A stretch of 64,000 nucleotides of DNA, taken from the NCBI RefSeq assembly GCF_954871325.1, contig NC_088775.1:72269561-72333560 (forward strand), given 5' to 3'. The translations under genes were made by a program, and so were the position numbers. Of this stretch, positions 1 through 9,715 are shown in pieces. This DNA is from Gordionus sp. m RMFG-2023 (Eukaryota > Nematomorpha > Gordioida > Chordodea > Parachordodidae). The notes beneath the pieces were generated by a model that was given only the letters and a program-made list of their open reading frames with translations, had not been told where the DNA came from and did not search any database. Each line of letters begins with the position of its first letter. Position 1 is the stretch's first letter.

Positions 1-72
1 CGGCATCTAATCTATATGCCTTAAAATCAAATAAAATAATTATTCTGATTAATATTGTTATTTTTAAAGCAA

Positions 73-171
73 CTATGCACTTAATACACTAGTAAGATCC
101 TTTATTTGGCACCAATCATCTTCCGACAAAATGACTTCACATGCTCTTATAATAAAATCATTACAGAAATC
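73..171 (-). other. Exon-like open stretch, unknown
   Basis: On the minus strand an AG at 172-171 is followed by about 32 open codons with mixed composition (residues such as DFCNDFIIRACEVILSEDDW) up to a TAG at 75-73. The protein-like composition stands out from the AT-rich surroundings. It could be a 3' exon of the large minus-strand TBC gene or of another gene running off the left edge. I do not recognise a domain, so this is only a lead. Confidence 0.25.
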
Positions 172-260
172 TTTCAATTAATAATCGTTCTAGCATCATA
201 TAAATTGAGGACCAACGTGTTGTGCATTATCATTTAAATTAAAATATTATTACTAGTACT

Positions 261-2284
261 CAGGGTTGGGCAAATTTTCAGAAAATTGTATTCGGATACA
301 GATACAGATACTTTATAAAATTTTGTATTTAAGATACAAGATACTTTAGAAAAATTTCAATAAGATATAAGATACAAGATACTTGTATTTTTTTAAAAAA
401 AAGTATCTAAGATACTAGATACTTTTTTAAAAAACATTAAAGTCAAAATCAAAATGTATAAAGCTTTATTTTCTTATATGTAGTATAAATTTATAAAAAA
501 ATATTTAAAATAAAAACAAATTTATTATAAAAGATAATGCGATATTCCATTTAATAATTATATAATTAGTAAATAATAATAAATCAGCATCATATATCAG
601 CATTATTTTTATTATTAATTTTCAAATGATTTATCGTTCAATCTTTGACGATTTGGTCTATTAACCATATAGCAAAGCTAAATAATCTTTCAACGGGGGC
701 TAAGGAGGGTAATATTGTGTTATATTTAATAAATATTTCTTTTATATATTTATAACTATTTAACATATTTATACTCCGCCTTTTCATATAATTTAGGACC
801 TCTATTTCAATATCATTCATTGAATTATTAGAATTGGATGTGGTACTTTTAAGGCAAAAGTAATCATCATCTTCATCAATTGAAGATTTTGTTGAAGTAT
901 TAATTTCAATATTATTTTTAAAAACAATTAAAACTTCATGTAATAACAAATCCTGAAGGTATTTTTTTTCTTTTTCACCATCAATCCAACGATTTTTAAA
1001 ATAGGGATGAGAAATAGTTGCCAAAAATGCACTTTTAAAATTGTTATCAAAATCATATATATTTTTAAATCTTTTATTTAAATAATTTTCTATGGCAATA
1101 GCTAATGGTTTGCAAAATTGTAGATTGGTTTGAATTAAATTTGTAATTTTTTTTAACGACATTTAAAATTGGAGCTGATTCTCCATAATAGCAGTTGATT
1201 TCACTCTGTATTTTGTCAATCGCTATAGCCAATGGGGCCATATTATATTGCAATATTCTTCTAAATATTGAATTTCAATATCTCTTAATTTAGGAAATTC
1301 TAATTTTTGACATAATTTAGGAAGTTCGCCTTTAAATTTTAATAAACTATGAAGACTATCATACAAACTATTCCATCTAGTGCAACAAGGTGTAACTAAT
1401 TGTTTTCCTAAAACTGCTTTGATAAGTTCTGCAGTTTTAGGCCTATTATTTGCATTCCATAGCTTAGTATATTTAGCTATTGCAGGATGATGAATTTTAG
1501 AAATGTTAGGAGAATCCTTAATAGCTCTCTCGACATCTGTTGTAGCAATTAGACTTATCGTATGGCACAAACAGCGAATGTGTTGAGGTAATGTTATTGA
1601 GGCTTCTTTAAACCCTTAAATAAACAAATAAATAATTTTATTTGAGTAAAATTTTTTACTAAATTTACAATATCATAATAAATTTTAAAGAAGTATTAAA
1701 TAATACTTTCAATGATTTAGAATTCTATACATTCATCATCATTGATGTCAAAGTCATTCTCTACAGCTTCCATAGAATATCCAAACTCCTTGAAAGCTTT
1801 CTTAAAGTTAGAGCCGTTATCTGTAACAGTTGCTATAACTTTTTCGTCAATACCAAAGTCACAATGAATTTCTTTATTATGATAATCTTGAAGTACTTCA
1901 AAAAATTTGCCATTAAGTATGCTTAGTTATTGTTATAATTTTCGGTTGAAGAATCATCTGAAGACGAAGATAAACATATTATTCTATTTTCTTCTTCCAT
2001 AATTTTAAAATAGACAGCGACCAACGTCATATATCAAAAATTATCTTAAAATATCTAAATTTTGATTAAATTTTTTAAATCTTAAAAAATATCATTTTAA
2101 ATTTTAATACTATTTAAATTAAATTAACCAATATAAATTTTTTTTAAAGTATCTGTATCTTTTTGAATACAAAGTTGGTTAAGATACAAATACTTTTAAA
2201 TAATATGTATTTTAGATACTGGATACAAGATACTTTTCAAAATTTTAAAAAAGATACAAATATCCGCGATACTGCCCAACCCTG
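261..2284 (-). mobile_element. hAT DNA transposon, decayed
   Basis: The element starts with CAGGGTTGGGCA and ends with the inverse, TGCCCAACCCTG. The flanking 8 bases are ctagtact on the left and cttgtact on the right, a hAT-sized target duplication with one mismatch. Both ends are loaded with short direct and inverted copies of AGATACTT/AGATACAAGATA, the clustered subterminal motifs that hAT transposases typically bind. The interior carries a decayed minus-strand hAT transposase. At 2,024 bp it is shorter than an autonomous copy. Confidence 0.88.
638..1960 (-). pseudogene. hAT transposase remnant
   Basis: Read on the minus strand, three blocks follow in the order expected for a hAT transposase. 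Near 1,900-1,740 is a stretch containing KVIATVTDNGSNFKKAF, the region of the second catalytic aspartate. At 1,570-1,223 the CHTISLIATTDVE and TRWNSLYDSL blocks appear. At 1,162-638 a segment ends in LAPVERLFSFAIWL, the C-terminal dimerisation motif. The blocks lie in different frames separated by stops, and the N-terminal zinc finger is missing. The gene is therefore broken, although each block is easy to recognise. It lies wholly inside the hAT element with ends at 261 and 2,284. Confidence 0.85.
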
Positions 2285-2518
2285 CTTGTACTACAAAATA
2301 ATTCACTTTCAAAATAATCAACGTATTTCTATAACATTAATAAATTTACATAATAAAATATTATTACACTGGAAAATAATTTATGATATCAATCTCTAAA
2401 TAAAATGGAAGTCCAGGAAGAAAATTGAAAGAAAAACGCGAAGATATAATAAATGATTCCACATAAAATTTATATTATTTTTTTAAAAAATATTTTTATT
2501 TTAAAATTTTTTATGACA

Positions 2519-2615
2519 CCTAGAACCCTGGAACCCTTCACTTTTAAAAAGGGTCCGGGTCCAGGTTCAGGTTCAGCCAAAATACGAGGGTTCAGGGTCC
2601 GGGTTCACATCCCTG
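2519..2615. repeat. Terminal fragment of a second hAT-like element
   Basis: Short GGGTCCGGGTTC-type direct repeats end in CACATCCCTG, the inverse of CAGGGATGTG, a common hAT terminus. Only one convincing end is visible, so this is either a solo end or a very short MITE. Confidence 0.5.
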
Positions 2616-2941
2616 TTTGGAAGTAAAAATTTTGCGATTGGAAATGACCATAGTTGGGTTTCATCAAACTGGTCCGGTAAAATATGATCTGAGTCTTTTT
2701 AACAGGGAATTCAGCTGGATCAAATTTTTTAACGAAATCATGTTTTTTTTATTATCAAATACCGAATTCTTAATTTCAAGAAATAATTAAATATTACTAT
2801 AAACACTTAATTATTATATTCTTCTAATCATTAGAAACTATCTTACCTTTAAAATTTTATTCATTTTTTAAAGTCTCTTTCTGATTTTTTTTTTCAAACC
2901 CTATTTTTTAAATTTTTTTTACAAATTAATGGTATAATTAC

Positions 2942-3088
2942 CAGTAGAACCACCATGTGTAATGGTAGCTGTGGATGAAGACGTTTTCAGAGTACTCGTT
3001 TCCGCTTCCGGAATGCGTTTTTGAATTGGGGGATGAAAAAGCGATATATTGCGAGGGGTTGTTTGATTATTTTGTTGAGAATCTAAAG
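2942..3088 (-). CDS. Probable internal exon, Ser/Thr/Gln-rich
   Basis: On the minus strand a clean acceptor (a T-rich tract, then TTTTTTAG) opens at 3,088 and a donor (ACTG, then GTAATT) closes at 2,942. The 147-nt exon starts two bases into a codon and is open throughout in only that frame. It encodes a low-complexity Ser/Thr/Gln/Pro-rich segment that starts LDSQQNNQTT and ends TITHGGSTG. The base composition is clearly less AT-rich than the flanks. It may be a downstream exon of the TBC gene on the same strand, whose N-terminus is likewise Ser/Pro-rich, or belong to a neighbouring gene. There is no domain to decide. Confidence 0.5.
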
Positions 3089-3149
3089 CTAAAAAATAAT
3101 AAATGTATAGTTAAATAATCGATTTTTAAGAATTTTTTCTTCTAGATAT

Positions 3150-3340
3150 ATTCTTAAAAGCGTAGCTGGTGTAGTGACAAAACGTGCTCTGCACGTCATA
3201 ATTTTTTTTAGCATGGCTTATTTTTTCCATTAGCATGCCTAAATATTTTGTTTCGGCAAGCCATATTTCCTATTTTGACAAAACTACATCTTCTGTATCG
3301 ACATGTGTAAAAGAAAATAGAACCCAAATATAATCAGCAA
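3150..3340. repeat. Dispersed repeat, second copy near 21.3 kb
   Basis: The stretch with GCGTAGCTGGTG, then TTTCGGCAAGCC and CATATTTCCTATTTTG, is recognisably similar to 21,247-21,420. It contains no coding signal I trust; the two overlapping minus-strand reading frames across it look like chance. Confidence 0.45.
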
Positions 3341-3599
3341 TTTTACGCTTAATGATAGCCAGAATTGCAAAGAAAATTCTGCGAGGAAAATATAAATATA
3401 TTAAAAGCAATTGATGCCCTATCATCTTCGAATTTACGAGTAGAACAAAAAGTATGCCAAAGATAAAGACCTGGTAGCAAAATATAATACAAACTATAAA
3501 AAAATGCGACAATATTTTTAAGATTTATATTGATAACTGTTCTAATATGTATAAAATATATATATATATAAGCCTCACATGTCAATCAGATGGATTGTA

Positions 3600-5838
3600 A
3601 TCTGATTGGAGAAAAAAAATTATTATTATTTAATGTAAAAAAAATAATAATTATTATAATAATATATTTTTTTTTAAATACAATTTTTATGGATTTTGAT
3701 TCATACTTTTTTTGTTAGGATTTTGAATCATAATGTATTTTTCGGAAAACTTTTATAAAAAATAAAGAAATTTTGAATAATTTAAATATTATCTTTTTAT
3801 ACTTATTCTATCGTTTTATACAATTCAATATCAACTATGGATATCAAGAATACACTTAAAAAATAACTATATCTGAGTCACGCACGAGATAAATTGTTTT
3901 ATTTAAAATTTCGCTTAAAATACCATATATTTTTTTTAAAGATTTGGTTTAGTAAACTCATCAAAAATATTTTTATTTTTTTTCCATCGTTTTTTTAGGT
4001 GTTGATTTTATTTATGTCGTTTGTAAATAAACATAAAAATTAGATATTTTATAAATGTACTAAAATAATATTAATTAGGGCTCCTAAAGAATATCACTCT
4101 CGAACCTATAGAGTAAATCATATAAAATAAAACAATCTGAAATTTATATTAAAATAATTCTTTTTTTAAAATGTTTGTGGAGTGTAATGTATTAATATAA
4201 ATTATATTTTGTTAATTTGGTTAAAAGCTACAATTTATTGTAATAGATTAAATAGATAAATGATTTTGTAAAAGTATATATGGATATACCATTTCTTATT
4301 GTAAACATATAATATATTTTATAAGTCTATAGTTTGGCGCATTTGTAAAAAATTACGTTTCACGCGCCCTTTTTTTTAAATTTAAATGAAAATAAGTATT
4401 TTTTTTAATTTTCTAATACATTATATTCTCTTAAATATTATATTTATCATTCTAGTTATGTATTTTCATTCAAATTTATAATTTTTATATAATTTGTTTT
4501 GTATACTTTTCAATATTTGCAATTTATAATTTTTATCTTTTATAAAATTGTTTAATTACCTTTTTTCAACCAAATCTTCTAGATTTTTTTATTTCACTAT
4601 TTTATCTGAAGGATTTTCGCTTGATATCTATTCAGTGCTAAATATTAATCAGACAAAATGAAATTGTAAGCAATGCTAATGAATGAAGTTCTGAAGAAAG
4701 TTATATGAAGAGTCATTGTAAATGATAATAATGATCCAATTTGGTAAAAAAATTATTCTTCACCTAATTTATCACATTTAATAAAACATTTGGCCCAATA
4801 TCATTATTAAAAATGGATTTATTTTATCCACCGATATATATATTACATTTATAAATGAATCTTTTATCGATATTCTTTCATTCGATACTAATTTGTAACG
4901 CCGAACCAAAAAAATATTGATCCATAACTCTTAGCGAAATTAGGAGATATACAACTCTCCATGTGTTATTTGGACTAAAAATATAGCTAATTATAAAGAC
5001 AATTGAAGCTCTAAGCCTGAGTTCCGTGATAATATGTTGATTCAATTATGACAGTGAAACACTTCATGAGTAATGTCCATGGCAAAGGACAATATATTCT
5101 TGTATTATAAATCGTGGATTTATATTTTAAACAAAATTAGAATGTTTAGAGAGTTTCCACAAAGTAGCAAGAGTTTAATATTGGAAACACTTAGTTCATT
5201 TAATATTTTTCTATATTATATTATTTACGAATAGAATGAAATTTTATTCAATGGGATATTGAATGTTTCAGATTTAATATATTCGTATTTTTACTATCCG
5301 AACATCATTATCCGCATTCGAATAGCTTCATTTTATTAGTCACGAATATTATCTGAATAGTAAAAAAAAATTCCATAAAAAATTTTGTAATGAGTTAATT
5401 TGCTATTTTTAAAATCTCAGCTATATATTTTTGAGGAAATTACCTAAAATAACTTTCGTTTTGCTTATATTTATTTTATATTAAAATGATTACCTAGCTT
5501 AATTATCTAAATTAATTATTCATATAACATGATTTGCGCATGTGCAATATTTATATTATAACTTGGGTGATGTAAAATGTATAAGTTTTTTAATATATTT
5601 GGAATCCATAATAAATATTTTAGAGTATATTATGTTTATTCTAGTAGTAGTTCAAAAATTTTAGCACTATAGCAATCATATATTTTTTTATAGTTGATGG
5701 ATGAATGATAATGTTTTTTTTAAATTATACGAATATTATTCATTCAAATTAATGTTGATATAACGAATTCTACAATCGGAGCACTAAGGTTAATCAATAC
5801 ATAAATTTATAATCTAAAAAGATATTTTGAAATGATAA
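3600..5838. other. AT-rich stretch without recognisable feature
   Basis: Very AT-rich sequence with short homopolymers. I see no long reading frame, TIR pair, tandem repeat or RNA gene. It ends where the 5'-truncated LINE begins. Confidence 0.6.
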
Positions 5839-7914
5839 TTCTCTGCAGGGGGAATTGACGGTTTTCGCCCCTCTTATTTCCAATTTTTAATTAACCCTAA
5901 AAATCCTTATCAAGATTCATTTGTAAATTCAATGATAATACTTAGTGAAAATATATTGAACAATGATTTACCTAGTCAAATTCACCAAATTATTTTTGGC
6001 GCAAGATTAATTGCTTTTTCTAAGCCTGATGGTGGAGTTCGGCCAATTGCAATAGGGTCTTTTTTTAGGAGACTTTTAGCTAAGATAATCGTTGAGCGCA
6101 TCAAACCTGATGCTTCAAAAATGTTCCAAACATATCAACTAGGCTTTGGTACCAAAGGGGGATGCGAAATAGCCGCTCACTCTCTTCGCATATATATCGA
6201 AGATCCTCCTCCAGACGCCGTAGTCTGTAAGCTTGATTTTAAAAATGCTTTTAATTCTTTATCCAGAAAAACATTTTTGAACATTTTTTATGAAAAATTC
6301 CCAGTTTATGCAAGATTTATTGAACAGTCTTATGGCTGTAGAACCCCTCTCAAATTCGGGGAATATACAATTCCTTCTGACGAAGGTATTCAACAAGGAG
6401 ACCCTTTGGGCCCTCTGATCTTTAGTTTAGGTATACATAACCTAGTTCATTGTCTAAAATCCTCTTTTAATTTAGATTTAAACATATGGTATCTAGATGA
6501 TGGTACCATTTGCGGACCTTCTAAAAATATTCTTGCAGCGATAGATTATATAGAGAAGAATTCTCTAAACATAGGCCTTACTCTAAATAAAGCTAAATCG
6601 GAAATATGCTTTTTAAATTCAAATACTCTCAAAGTCCAAGGGTTTAAAATCATCAAAAAAAGTGAAATTAATCTTCTAGGTTCACCTTTAAGCAGTTTTT
6701 CCAACTGTGAGGTGTTCGTGGAAAAATTTTTCGAAGGCTTATCAGGTCTTGAAACTATTTTAAACGAAATTCCTTCACACCAGAGCTTTTTTCTTTTAAA
6801 AAAATATTTATTTTTACCAAAGATTGTACATATTTTTAGATCTTCTTCCTTTTTTTTAAATAATGAAATTATTAATCGTGTTCATGAATTTTTTAGAAGC
6901 TTATTAGAAAATATTTTAAATATTAAATTGGAAGATTTTAATTGGGGTTTCTCACAATTACCCTCGAAAATGGGTGGTTTAGATTTATATCCTTTAAACC
7001 TTCTATCTCTTTCCTCATTTTTGGCATCGCGTTTGATGAATAACGCCATGATATCTTCTTTTATCTCTCCTAAAGATAACCTTTTAAACTCAGCCTTGAC
7101 AACCTGGGTATCTTTAGCTCCACCTGAAGCTGTCTTACCCACGATCTTAACACACCAATCTATTTTCGAACCTTTAATTAAAAATTTTTTTAAAATAATC
7201 TCATCAAACCCCCCTTTGGAGTATATTCAACTATTACAGAATGCTGACTGTACTAGTGGTTATGAATGGTTGGAAGCATTACCAAGTCGTAACCTAGGTA
7301 ACCTCTTATCAGATGAACAATTAAGAGTTGCCATAGGCCATCGACTTGGATGTAACATTGTTCAACCACATACATGCATCAAATGTAAAACATTAGTTGA
7401 CTCCAAAGGGAGACATGGTCTAAATTGTATATATAGTCAAGGCAGGCATGCAAGGCATGCAGCAATTAATTTAGCTATTAGCCGTTCTCTTACCAGGGCC
7501 CGAATACCAAACATCCTGGAGCCTACAAATTTATCGTTAGATGATGGCCTAAGACCTGATGGCTTAACTTCCGTGCCTTGGTCTTTAGGGAAATCCTTAA
7601 TTTGGGACTTCACATGCGTATCTTCTTTCCCAAAAAATTTAAATTCTAATCCGGTTGATATAGCCGAGAAAAAAAAAACAATGAAATATTCCAAATTCAC
7701 AAATTATATTTTTACACCGATTGTTATCACTTCCCTTGGACATATGCCAAGTGGAACTTTAAAGTTTTTAAAAAATATAGGGGATAAGATAAGAGCCCTT
7801 ACATCAGAAACTAAAGAATTTTATTTCTTAAAACAAAACCTACAAATCATAATTTTAAAATATAATTATTTTTGTTTTTTGGGAACTTGTAGTCCCACCA
7901 CGGTTTTTATATAA
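5839..7914 (+). CDS. LINE reverse transcriptase plus restriction-like endonuclease (C-terminal part)
   Basis: About 690 codons are open from the truncation point. A chance ATG lies at 5,932, but the true protein began upstream and has been lost. Visible blocks in order: GVRPIAIGSFFRRL (RT finger), CKLDFKNAFNSL (first catalytic Asp), EGIQQGDPLGP, and WYLDDG, the catalytic box with YLDD in place of the usual FADD. A CCHC cluster follows (CIKC...GRHGLNC), then RHARHAA, RPDG and LIWDFTC, the PD-(D/E)XK-like core of the endonuclease found in R2/R4-type LINEs. The encoded protein would nick the target and prime cDNA synthesis there. No stop or frameshift is visible. Assignment to an RLE-type LINE is firm; the exact clade is not. 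Confidence 0.85.
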   Translation, partial: FSAGGIDGFRPSYFQFLINPKNPYQDSFVNSMIILSENILNNDLPSQIHQIIFGARLIAFSKPDGGVRPIAIGSFFRRLLAKIIVERIKPDASKMFQTYQLGFGTKGGCEIAAHSLRIYIEDPPPDAVVCKLDFKNAFNSLSRKTFLNIFYEKFPVYARFIEQSYGCRTPLKFGEYTIPSDEGIQQGDPLGPLIFSLGIHNLVHCLKSSFNLDLNIWYLDDGTICGPSKNILAAIDYIEKNSLNIGLTLNKAKSEICFLNSNTLKVQGFKIIKKSEINLLGSPLSSFSNCEVFVEKFFEGLSGLETILNEIPSHQSFFLLKKYLFLPKIVHIFRSSSFFLNNEIINRVHEFFRSLLENILNIKLEDFNWGFSQLPSKMGGLDLYPLNLLSLSSFLASRLMNNAMISSFISPKDNLLNSALTTWVSLAPPEAVLPTILTHQSIFEPLIKNFFKIISSNPPLEYIQLLQNADCTSGYEWLEALPSRNLGNLLSDEQLRVAIGHRLGCNIVQPHTCIKCKTLVDSKGRHGLNCIYSQGRHARHAAINLAISRSLTRARIPNILEPTNLSLDDGLRPDGLTSVPWSLGKSLIWDFTCVSSFPKNLNSNPVDIAEKKKTMKYSKFTNYIFTPIVITSLGHMPSGTLKFLKNIGDKIRALTSETKEFYFLKQNLQIIILKYNYFCFLGTCSPTTVFI

Positions 7915-7999
7915 TATTTTTATTTTATATTTTATCATGTTTTATACATCACGAATTTAATAAATAATAAAATGTAAAAAAAAAAAAAAAAAAAAAAAA
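5839..7999 (+). mobile_element. 5'-truncated LINE with restriction-like endonuclease
   Basis: The copy begins abruptly inside coding sequence: the first codons read SAGGIDGFRP, the conserved block just before the reverse transcriptase in this class. It runs through an unbroken frame and a short 3' UTR, and ends in about 22 A residues at 7,978-7,999. Loss of the 5' end together with a poly(A) tail is the signature of target-primed reverse transcription. A relative of the same family lies at 51.2-53.1 kb. The intact frame suggests a recent insertion. Confidence 0.85.
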
Positions 8000-8690
8000 T
8001 TATACTTATTAATAAATTTAAACCTTAAATTAAAACTAACATAGGTGAGTTATTTTGATATAATTTTATGACTATCTAAAAATGTCAAAATTCTAGAATA
8101 ACATAGTATTTTGAACATTGGTTTATGAAAATAAATTTTCTTAGGAACGTAGCGTTTAAAAGTGGCCTATTTTCTCACATTACAGATTTTTGAACGTTTT
8201 TAATGGTACTTTAAAGAAAAAGTATAGAACGACCTCATTCAGGCCTGCTTTATTTTTTTATTTAAAAACCTGATCTGGATTCTAATTTTTTTGGCTAGTT
8301 TCAGGGATTCAGGTATCTGATGATATATACCCTTATAATATAAATTAATTAACTCATATAAAAATTTGTAAAACTATTATTTTTGGTGTGAAACAAAGAG
8401 CCACATATCACATTTCAAGTAGATAACTTTTGTTAAAAATTTATAATCTGGTTTCCTGTACTGCAATTTTCGTTCCATTAGAAGCTAGTGGCGTGATCCT
8501 GCCTTATTTCCTTTTGTAATGTCTAGTTTTTATTTCCCTGTCTACATTTTACCCACAACTCGCTCTCCACTGATATTTGTTTTTTTAATATAGGATCTGT
8601 TTCAGCACTGATATTTTAAATCTATGAGATTTAATTCCCCATGCAAGTAAGTTCATAGATATATAATCTTTACGATGCACGAGCCATGAA
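8000..8690. other. No clear feature
   Basis: AT-rich sequence after the LINE tail. Minus-strand codons near 8,500-8,610 look mildly protein-like but are broken, and no domain is recognised. Confidence 0.5.
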
Positions 8691-8699
8691 TAAATCAAT

Positions 8700-8990
8700 A
8701 TCATGTCAAAAATAAGCAATATCAATAGGTGATACCATTTTCATCTATAAGATAAACACCACTCCTATCGATTTGTTGTATAACGATATCGGGGCTTTTA
8801 ACATTTATCCCGGAATTTTTTCTGATCTCTCCGTTTCTTGAATGGGGCATGTTCCAATAGTGTTGAGCAAGTAAACTGGACGGTTATTGTAATTCCAATT
8901 TCATAAAAATACCCCTTACCATTTCTTTGTCGTTTATGAATCTGCAAACAACCTGCGGGATTCCTCTCTGCTATACTATTAATAGATTTG
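8700..8990 (-). other. Exon-like islands, possible downstream exons of the TBC gene
   Basis: Two minus-strand islands have plausible splice signals. One starts after AATTAATTAG at about 8,990 and ends at a GTAAGG donor near 8,913 (residues KSKSINSIAERNPAGC). The second, at about 8,880-8,735, has SLLAQHYWNMPHSRNGE and GVYLIDENG and closes at a possible GTATCA donor. The base composition is richer in G+C than the flanks. I could not align either to the TLDc domain expected downstream of the TBC domain in this family, so their link to the gene is inference from strand and position. Confidence 0.3.
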
Positions 8991-9559
8991 GATTTGCTAA
9001 TTAATTATCATATAAACATTTTAAATTTGAATTTAGTGGAATAAAGGTCACCAACTTTAAGATCGTGTTTTAACTGGCTTCATCATAGGTTGTATCTTGC
9101 CAGCGAAAACCCAGCGAAAACGTCAAAAGGGTTTCTTATTCCAATCCCAATATAAAAGGAATCATTTACTAGAATTTTGAATTTACCTCAGCTTGAGCTT
9201 GCATTTAAAAGTAACAGTTGATTCGTCAACGTTTCACACTTTATTACACCCATATAAAATGTTATATCAAATATTCGATAAAAAATATAAGAATAAAATA
9301 CTATATAAAAACCTTATGAAAAAAATTTTTAATCATCATATATTTGAATTATAATTTTTGCTCAGCTATACAATAAGTTCTAAGGAATATTTAACTTTCG
9401 TCACTCTTTCCCCACCTCCCCCAATAATATTGAATTATTTATTAGCCAGTTTGACCAATATATTTATCGGAACATAAAATGAACTTTTAACAAAAAATAA
9501 ATTTAACCCGAAAAATGGTGCGATTTTGTCAAAGTGGCGACGGGCTTGGACGAATATAC

Positions 9560-9715
9560 TAACTTTTTGCCTTCTTTCTTGAAGAGAATCAGTATGGCAA
9601 GAGCTATGCGATATAGAACTTTGCTTCCTTGAACTAAGTAACTATCCATTATTTTGACCAGGTATTCGAAAGGCAGATCTCTGTATATCCATTGAAGCCA
9701 ATGGGCGAACACTCC
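9560..9715 (-). CDS. TBC1D24-like exon 4 (end of TBC domain)
   Basis: The acceptor TTCGAAG lies before 9,715, and phase 0 fits exon 3. The 52 codons contain GVFAHWLQWIYRDLPFEYLV, KIMDSYLVQGSKVLYRIALA and ILILFKKEGK, the most strongly conserved stretch of the family (human VYADWQRWLFGELPL, EGYKVLYRVALAILKFFHK). I place the donor at GTATAT after KKL. Without splicing, the frame would read 19 more codons to a TAA at 9,504-9,502. The 13.7-kb intron upstream holds most of the transposons between 9.7 and 23.4 kb. Confidence 0.85.

Noticed and set aside
2163-2399. Plus-strand 78-residue reading frame
   Set aside because: It runs through the hAT terminal repeat and its flank, with no domain.
3270-3585. 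Two overlapping minus-strand frames, hydrophobic
   Set aside because: They overlap a dispersed repeat, start in (TA)n and have no splice support or recognisable domain.
6882-7700. Minus-strand frames of 86-87 residues
   Set aside because: Antisense shadows of the LINE reverse transcriptase and endonuclease.
9080-9180. TLDc-like GFSLARY string on the minus strand
   Set aside because: Only six or seven residues resemble the TBC1D24 HGYSLARF block; flanking residues do not align and stops follow at once.
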